A DNA stretch of 64,000 bases, from positions 91,371 through 155,370 of the forward strand of contig JAJEKB010020163.1 in NCBI GenBank assembly GCA_022393335.1. The letters run 5' to 3'. Positions 56,555 through 64,000 of the stretch are shown here, one piece after another. Below the pieces are notes generated by a model. The model had not been told where the DNA came from and did not search any database. It worked only from the letters and a program-made list of their open reading frames with translations. A program made the translations under genes and the position numbers. Positions within the stretch are counted from its first letter, which is position 1; every line of letters starts with the position of its first letter. Source of the stretch: Macrotrachela quadricornifera (taxonomy: Eukaryota > Rotifera > Eurotatoria > Philodinida > Philodinidae).

Positions 56555-58119
56555 GCAGATAGTATTAATATTCTCAGATATATTCAAAGAAAGTTTAACA
56601 AATAGTTCAGATCATGATTATTTATACTAAAATAAAATTCATTATTTTTTATAAATATAACATATTCAAAAAGCTGAGCTCATGGAAAACATGTTGAGGA
56701 TGAAGATAAAGATTTTATGACTAATCTGAGGTTAAAAATAAACTAGTTTTTTTTTTCAACTATTATTATTAATAACTTCTTGTATATTATCATAAAATTT
56801 TATATTATTTATAACTTATAATCATTGAAAAATATATTTCTATAAATATATTTTTTGAGAGAATACGTTTATCTTTCTTATTATAATCTTGATTTTTACT
56901 CTCTCGATAGTAAAAATTTTTGAAAAAACTCTATTCAATTGTGATAAATGAGATCTCGAATATAATCTAGTTATATTAAACTACCAAAGATGAATCGTTG
57001 TTGGTTAAAATCGTGACTTTTGAGAAAAAGTTACAGTATGAGATGATTCCGAAATATTAAATTAACCATCAGACATCTGCATTTTATCAAAATTTTAGAA
57101 AATCGAAATTACTTCATTGAGACTTACAACGATATGGTGAGAAGTACTCCCAATCAGTCAAACTAATTATAGATGATCGAGATCTAAGATAATCTTTTCG
57201 TAAAATTCCGACAAGTTACATTTCAAGAAGTTGTATAGTAAAGATCGTATTACCTCATATCGTCGCAGTAATAGTTAAAAAATATATGAAAGCATGGATT
57301 TAACCGCTTCTGAAAACTGTAGTTTGTATATAACGTGATGAGTAAAAATTTCGATTAACAATAGATTTGTGACTGACACTGAGTTGTCTTAATAAACAAT
57401 TGTAATAGACTAAAAAAAATTCTCAATGACTTTCGTTTTACTTAAATTTTTTTGTGGGATGTAATCTTGTATATGACCAGAAAATAATTTAGTTTCAAAC
57501 ATCTCTTCTATTTCACTAAAGCTTTGTTTATTTATGTGTAACTAAAAAAATACAATTATCAAATAATACAATAATATCAGTTTGAAAATTGTTCATGAAA
57601 ATAATGAGAGGACTAAAGTCGTTGCGAATATTACTATGTCTGATATTTATAGTGAAGATTCTTTTTCTCTTAAAAAAGTCTGATTTTTTAAAGAAAAGAT
57701 CGAAATGAAGTTTTTATCATAGCAAAATGAGCTAGCTTTCTCTTTCAGTAGATAATATATGGAGAAGAAGTTCGCAGTAATTTTTCTTTAGTTCAAAACG
57801 TAAGTAAGTCAATAGAGAAAGTTTCTTACATGCATTTTTGTTTCTGAAAAATGAATGGATGAGATATTTTAAACGCCCATATTTTGCGTTTCAGTTTTTT
57901 ATCAATTATTATATCGTATTAAAAAACAAAATATGTCATAAGATGTAACATGAAAAGCTTTACAATTGACACAAGATCTTTACTATGTAAATTGTAGAAG
58001 TTTTCACACTGCATTTTTTGATAGAATTTGTTTCTGAAAAGGCTGAAAACAAATATACAAAACGCGGTCATTATATCTACCTCATTCGATACTAACTTAC
58101 AAAAAATGAATGGCTTTTT
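56555..58119. other. AT-rich sequence, nothing recognised
   Basis: No gene. The stretch 57930-58025 has short matches (ATGAAAAGCTTTACAATT, AAAGCTCTGCAATTTATA) to the inner part of the mariner MITE at 45100 and may be a decayed piece of that family. Confidence 0.4.
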
Positions 58120-58395
58120 AGTCATATTTTTTAATAATATTCAACATAGTTTCCTATCGGAGAGAAATTGTTCTTATTTCTAATGAGACGTTTACATAAT
58201 CGTGAGATATTTTTTTGTTTTACATAGATAATTATTATTTGTATAAAAATAACTTTTCTATTTCTATTAAATCCTTCATTATTTCTAATAAAAACATTTT
58301 TTTCACCTTTTCTGAAGTAGTTTGGAAAAGTATGTTCAATAAATATATTTTGTAATACCATTTCAGTAGCAATGTTTTCAAAGAAAATGTTAACC
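58120..58395. repeat. Partner of the segment at 36490-36880
   Basis: Direct orientation and same order of shared words. It lies about 2.4 kb downstream of the ART copy 2 start, against about 4 kb for copy 1. Confidence 0.5.
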
Positions 58396-59754
58396 TATAG
58401 ATACTCTCATTTTATCTTTTGGTTTGCTCCTATTAAAGAAAAATATATTGTCTAATGTATAAACCATTTTGTTTTCATTGAGAGATATTAACGAAAAATA
58501 TGAATGCAACTTATTTTTTTTTAGTATCGAATATAACGAACAATAAATAAAAGAAAATAGTTTATAGAATTATGATTATGATGATCTCCTTCTATTTTAT
58601 CATTATTTAAAATTTCACTTTAATGATATATTTGTGTCTGCGTAAAATAATCAAAATGTTCAAATACTAACTCTCATTCTTTCAATCTACTAATGAAATA
58701 TTTAAAGATATTTCAGGCTAAATATCGAATTGAACGCTTGGATTATCGCTTTAGCTAAACTTGTTAAATCTCAATATATATCAATCGTGTGTTTTAGACA
58801 GATGAATCGATAAATTTGGTAGACAATTGTACCGTATGAGATATGATTTTAACCTTAAACTAATTAATTTTTTATGAATATAATATTATTTAATAACAAA
58901 CCAATTTTAATATATAAATAATACACATCATTTATTCGTTTGAAAAAAAAGATGTCAAAAATTTTATTAAAATTTTGTCTTAATAGATACTTTGAAGAGT
59001 TCATATTGTTAGTTTGATATGTAATAGATGTAATTCATAAAATAGATCAACATGGAGAATAAAAATAATAGAGGTGAAACTTTATAAATTCCTGTTGAAA
59101 GACCTTTTTGATCATTCTATATAGATGTACTCTGTAATCACAAAGGAAAAAAATAAATTACTCTAAAAATTGAGGTGTTCTATAGGATTAGTAAATCACA
59201 TAGGTTCTTACATTTAGTTAGAATTTTCTCGATATTCTAATAATAGATTTTTAATTATTCTTTATCTAATTGACATTAATAAAAATAGAAGTTCTAAATA
59301 ATATTCTTGTAATACAAAGCTTTCTTACGAAATAGCTACGAAAATATATCAAAACGATATAGATTGATAAAGAAATCAAAGATTTCGAAAAACTAATCGA
59401 TTAAAAGTACAAATCGTGAAAAAGATATATGTTTTGATCAGTTCTATCAATTCAATTGCCTCCAATCAATTTCTTTGTTTAAAACTGAAGATATATTTCT
59501 TTTGAAAATAATCTTCTGACCTAGATATAATTCCAAACTTTTATTTTTTTAATCAAAAGATATTTTTTGAGTAGGTATTATCTTTTTACAATTCTTGCTA
59601 TAAATATATTTCAACTTATTCTTATCACCCTACTATGTATATTTGTGCCTTTTTATAATTGTGTAGCATGAAAAGCTGCATTTTCTCAATCATTTTATTT
59701 TGAAATTTTTATTTCTATAGAGATGGCTATTTATAATATTAGTTATACAGAGAT
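58396..59754. other. AT-rich sequence, nothing recognised
   Basis: No ORF or repeat beyond a TGTAGCATGAAAAGCTGCATTT match at 59665 to the mariner MITE interior. Confidence 0.35.
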
Positions 59755-61339
59755 GTGTCATTATTCCAAGATTCTGGAATTCTCATAGAATTCTTGATTA
59801 AACATTAACATAATTATATTTTTATATTTACAGCTTACATACCATTCATACTACTAATATTCTCAAGTTTCTGGATTTCGTAAACAATTCCAATCAAGCG
59901 GAGTGTTGGAATTATTAGAATTTTACATTCATCAGAATTATAAGGGCACTACGAATTTTAGAATTATTAGAATTTCAGAATTATCAGAATTATTAGAACA
60001 ACAAGAATTACTAGAACAATAAGAATTTTAGAATTATCAGTGTTAATAGAATTTTCAGAATTATTAGAACAATAAGAACTATAAAATTATAGAATTATTG
60101 GAAGAATAAAATTTTAGAATTATGAGAATAATGTGAATTTTACGTCCGTCAATGTTGAGATGAGTTCAATTTTTGGAAGTTGGAAAGTTTTTATAAGAAT
60201 TTATATCAATGGATGCTTGGGGTAATCGGGGTTTTGAGATGATTGAAAATTTCAAGTTATAGTGTGAATGTTCCAATATTCCTCACTTAAAAAAATAACC
60301 ATTTGCATACGAGTAAGAGACAGATGATGTATGTTCGCCTCTAAATCGAGACTAATTTAATTTTGCACCTGGTAGCACACATGATGGAAACAAATAAAGA
60401 AAAAAGGAAAACCAAACTTTTGATATGGATTAACCAACATAAACAAGAAATTTTCCGAATCTCTATGGCTCCACTTGACTAGATGTGACTCCAACTGGCT
60501 CCAAAGCTCTGGAGTCTGCTGTTTCCGCCTTGGTATTATCAGATTTTTATTTCTGTCTAAGTTAAAACATTTCTTTCATTTAGAACTTCTGCAATACTGA
60601 GCTGAATTCGAATCGTGATCCAGCAATGACAGATGTCAATACTCAATCATACGAACAGCTGAACGCATGGTTAAAAGGATTTAGTCATATTCTTTCGAAT
60701 ATGAACAAATCACGCTTTCGCACCACTCTTTTACTGTTTGTGCATTTACGTAACTGTGACCAAACAGCCATTTCATTTCGAACTATTAACGCAAAAGATA
60801 CCTTGGTATATTTTTTTCTATAAATAATTCATCATAGTCATTCATAATCTTTCAAAGAATCGACAATCCACAGCTTCAAATAATCCGATTCAACGCTACA
60901 GCAAACTACATCTATCAGAATCAACAAGTGATCCTGATAATGACGACAGCATGGAGGACTGAGAGAATCAAGATAACAATTACTAATCAAGATGAATTTT
61001 CACATCAAACATAGATAATCCTATGTCACCAGTAACTCACAATACGTAATGCAACACTTCTTAGATCTATTCTTCCATTTCACCTTACACTAACCTATTC
61101 AGTGTAACACGAAGCATCGTCACAATACGATTCATAAACTTCTAATATTTACGCACCTGAAATACTCTTATTATTCTAATAATTCTTGTTATTCTAATTA
61201 ATCTGGGTGATTTGAGAATTCTAGAAGTTGGATGGTAAGAGCTGTATGAATGGTATAGAATCATTAGACATGAAATTTGATTATGTCATTGTTGGATTAG
61301 GAATTCTATGAAAATTCCAGAATCTTGGAATAATGACAC
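59755..61339 (+). mobile_element. Terminal-inverted-repeat element with a KDZ-like transposase remnant
   Basis: GTGTCATTATTCCAAGATTC followed by TGGAATTCTCATAGAATTC at 59755 recurs in reverse complement ending at 61339 with one or two mismatches; looser similarity continues about 100 bp inward. The interior holds an AGAATTATC-rich microsatellite-like tract (59913-60125) and a transposase-like fragment. No target duplication was seen. Confidence 0.65.
60626..60823 (+). pseudogene. Fragment resembling the C-terminus of a KDZ-type (Kyakuja-Dileera-Zisupton) transposase
   Basis: The 65-codon ORF begins MTDVNTQSYEQLNAWLKGFS and continues ILSNMNKSRFRTTLLLFVHL. The N-T-Q-x-x-E-Q-L-N-x-W-L...M-N-x-x-R-F pattern resembles the end of KDZ-type transposases. 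It sits inside a terminal-inverted-repeat element, which supports the idea. The assignment is from memory of the family pattern and is tentative. Confidence 0.45.
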
Positions 61340-61727
61340 TACCGTCTTTCAAGTAAATCTGAGTATCTTTTTCTCCTCTATATTGTTTCAAAAATTTCAC
61401 TCTCAATAAAATTAATATTGAACAATCTTAAGATGTTCAAAATCGGTGATGCTTAAGTCTACATGAATGCACATATCTTACATTTCATAAAAGACTATCT
61501 ATATTTTCATACATAATTGCCTGAACTGGTTACAAACAGCAATCGTATATGATTTATGATAAGCTTCTTCTCAAAGTAACTACAACTTATTAACCGTCAC
61601 ATATTTATTTACTGGCAATATTTCTCAGGAACAGTTATTTAATGTTCGGTATTATCAAACGAACAAAAAAGTAAGAAATAATACTAAAAGAAACAGTTTA
61701 CTATCAGCCTTTCAATGTAGGAATTAT

Positions 61728-62058
61728 TTAATCCTTTGGAGACCGTGGGACATATATTGTCCCACCTTTTTTCAGTAGAGAAAATGTTTGTTCTACATTA
61801 AACTGTTACAATCTTGAAGGTAAGTAGATCACTCGCCTACCATCCCATGCAGGTCTTTTCTCTCTTTCCTCCTGTTTTATAGATCCTTCTCAGATGTTCT
61901 CCTTTCTTTTTGCTATTATATACTGACGCATGATTTCTTCCTCTCTCATCTCGTTGCATTATCATGAGGTTTTTATCCTAGTATTTTGAGCCAAAAACAA
62001 CAGCTTGATTGAAGAACTATTTTTCGATTGAAAAAAGTTTCGGTCCTCAAAGGATTAA
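61728..62058. mobile_element. PiggyBac-type MITE, 331 bp with TTAA target duplication
   Basis: It starts TTAATCCTTTGGAGACCG at 61728 and ends with the inverse of TTAATCCTTTGAGGACCG at 62058, giving 18-bp ends with two mismatches that include TTAA. A subterminal palindrome, GTGGGACATATATTGTCCCAC, parallels the GGGTCCCACCGGTGGG next to the piggyBac end at 9698. No coding capacity. Confidence 0.8.
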
Positions 62059-62197
62059 GAAATGTACGAATGTCTCTCTTGCACTTTAATACAACTCACA
62101 TAAATTTGCTATTTTTTAATCAAATATGACAATCATTTTTTTTTTTTTATATTCTAGTTTTAAGTAGTGTTTTACGCAACAAATCGGAAACACTATA

Positions 62198-63270
62198 ACG
62201 ATCGATATGGTTCAAATCATCATGTATATTTTGATGCAAATAGACTAGAAGATATAAAAACAATAAAATAAGAAAACTAAAAAGTCGACTGACAGCTATA
62301 TAGAAGTGCACAAGAGACATTCATACGTTTTCATATATTCCAACAAACTTTTATAGTTAAAGACTGATAATATGATATTTTTTTCAGTACAATCATCTAG
62401 TAAATGTGATCCAAATATGAAATTTAATTATTAACTTTAAAAAATGACTTAATGTTTCCTTAGTTTTTTTTCAAATAACCAGAGACAAAATTTTAAAAAA
62501 ATTGAATGATTATCTATTTAATCTGAAACACTATTTAATAAATATTCGCACACATTTAAATAATATTCAGTCACCTGATTATTGACCAAAACTATCCTTT
62601 TCAACCGATTAGTTATATAAATTATTGAACAGATGTATATCTTTGTTTTGAATGATTATCAAACCATTTAAGTTGTTATGATAATGTCTCAATAGCACCA
62701 ATTTTTAAACAAGTATACCTGTATGAAAAAGTATAGTCAAGAAAAAAATTGTTCGAAACAATTAACTATATAAATCGCTAAGCTAGAAGTAAAATAAGAA
62801 GGATGGAAATGAGTTTTAAATGGTTTTTTTTCATATTGACTTCAATAAAATAGTACATATGAAAAGAAAGATCTTTAACCGAAGAGTTAAAATAAAAGAT
62901 TTGAACATTGACATATCTAGATTTTATTTTTCTTATGACTATTTAGGTACGTAATATTTGATAAAGTTTGTGAAATTTCATATGTATTCTTTGAAACTTT
63001 AAGAAAAACTAACATTTTTTAACTTTTAATACTAGTGAAAATTTCAATCTTCTGTTACTATTCACATTAAGAAAAATAGTATTTTGGCAATTTATCCTCA
63101 GTTATGATACAATAGGTACCTTTGAAATTAAATTTTGAAGTAAAAATTTATTATATTCATCCTTTTTTGTGAGAAGAAAAACCATGTTTTCTTTTTGCTT
63201 TTGTGCAAATGATTGATATACACATCACTGAAACATATTGAAATGTTCAATAAATAGTGTCCAGTCTAGG
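62198..63270. repeat. Partner of the segment at 38277-39140
   Basis: Direct copy with indels; the shared words are listed under the first copy. It extends the duplicated block to nearly the end of the window. Confidence 0.7.
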
Positions 63271-63281
63271 TATGTATCGAA

Positions 63282-63905
63282 CCAACCTTAGTAAAGGTAT
63301 TCATCAAGAGAGTACTCCAAAATTAGTCACGCTAGAATCTGAGTACGACCACGGAGTACTCGCCTTAAAAATAATAAGTGTTTCACGAGTACTCTAGTCA
63401 TTTATGTAAATTACTCAGAGACCTAAATTCTGTTCATTACTATTACATCATGTCTATTTTATTTTTTTATACAAAATTCATAACATAAAATACAATTCTA
63501 TATATTGAAAATATATTTAAATCAATATTAAATCTTACTCTCGAAGTTAAAAGTTCATAAATGAAAATCTCTTTTCTTTTTCTCTAAAGTTGATCATTCA
63601 ATGAAACGGTTTAAACCATTGATTAGAAAATAATAGAAAATACAGAAATTCATTAAAATTGTGCTTCACTATTTTTCATTTAAAACAATATCGTTTCTCT
63701 GTATTATATTATTTCAATTTATTTTTGTGCATAGGTGTTTCGCTAAATATTCTGTGAACATGAGTACTCAAGTCTTTTTTTGCCACTTAATCTGCAAATA
63801 AAAACTAATATAAGTACATAAACAGTATTTATACACATTAAATTCTTCTAGTACTCGTAGGAGTAACATGAGTACTCATGCGGATAAGTCATATTTGGTT
63901 GATGA
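63282..63905. mobile_element. Possible element with GAGTACTC-rich ends
   Basis: GAGTACTCC/GAGTACTCG words cluster at 63310-63410 and again at 63765-63885 in inverted arrangement. Approximate inverted ends (CGAACCAACC and GGTTGATG) bracket them. The centre is AT-rich. It interrupts the alignment with the 39-kb segment, so it may be an insertion. Weak call. Confidence 0.35.
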
Positions 63906-64000
63906 AATCATTTAATTATGTACATAATACTTTACAAAAAAATGCTACAAATGCATAACAATTGTTTTAAAGTAATTATTAATATTTTTTTAATTACTTT

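Noticed and set aside
1..64000. Possible bdelloid telomeric repeats, tRNA or rRNA genes, or CRISPR arrays
   Set aside because: Looked for TGTGGG-type tandem runs, cloverleaf-like A/B boxes and regularly spaced repeats; none convincing by eye. The tandem arrays found are minisatellites without unique spacers.

Overview
The window reads as nuclear DNA of an animal, most likely a bdelloid rotifer (Rotaria/Adineta type). The base composition is AT-rich and genes are sparse with spliceosomal introns. The gene families are ones expanded in bdelloids: F-box proteins with leucine-rich C-termini, ADP-ribosyltransferases (ART) fused to TPR or NHL repeats, FG-GAP/VCBS repeats, and genes that look horizontally acquired (a GH76 glycosidase and a fungal-type methyltransferase). 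Relics of many DNA-transposon superfamilies fill the rest. The species cannot be fixed from sequence reading alone. No tRNA, rRNA, CRISPR array or bacterial operon was seen.

Layout. 0-7 kb: an ORF relic, a two-exon F-box gene (738-2995), a DDE-transposase tail, and an ART-TPR gene (4428-6644) cut by a single in-frame TGA. 7-12 kb: a mariner element with long terminal inverted repeats, a TTAA-bounded piggyBac remnant, a small gene made of 14-residue repeats, and an FG-GAP fragment. 12-14 kb: a secreted GH76 glycosidase with one intron. 14.4-17 kb: a decayed GTPase-like gene on the minus strand, with a 1.09-kb GC-rich element ending in CCCAGGTC/GACCTGGG lying inside it. 18-19 kb: an intact class-I methyltransferase. 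20-21 kb: a hAT remnant. 23.8-28.4 kb: a non-LTR retrotransposon (endonuclease plus reverse transcriptase, minus strand) interrupted by a 1.85-kb palindromic element. 28.4-32 kb: Helitron-like repeats and foldback elements.

32.5-48.8 kb: splice sites and phases link an ART exon (32516-33248), a 138-nt linker exon (34699-34836) and a six-bladed NHL propeller exon (47933-48846) into one 594-codon ART-NHL gene. Its second intron is about 13.1 kb and packed with repeats. 49-53 kb: hairpins with a conserved loop, a second CCCAGGTC element containing a satellite-like array, and another foldback. 55.7-64 kb: a second, broken ART copy (in-frame TGA, a one-base insertion and a small deletion). It is followed by sequences that also occur, in the same order, inside the first copy's large intron. 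This looks like tandem duplication of the ART-NHL locus, with the second NHL exon expected beyond the window.

Functionally the host genes are accessory: a ubiquitin-ligase adaptor, ADP-ribosylation with protein-interaction repeats, an extracellular mannan-type glycosidase and a methyltransferase. The dominant feature of the region is turnover of transposons, especially inverted-repeat (foldback) elements, as is typical of bdelloid accessory or subtelomeric DNA.
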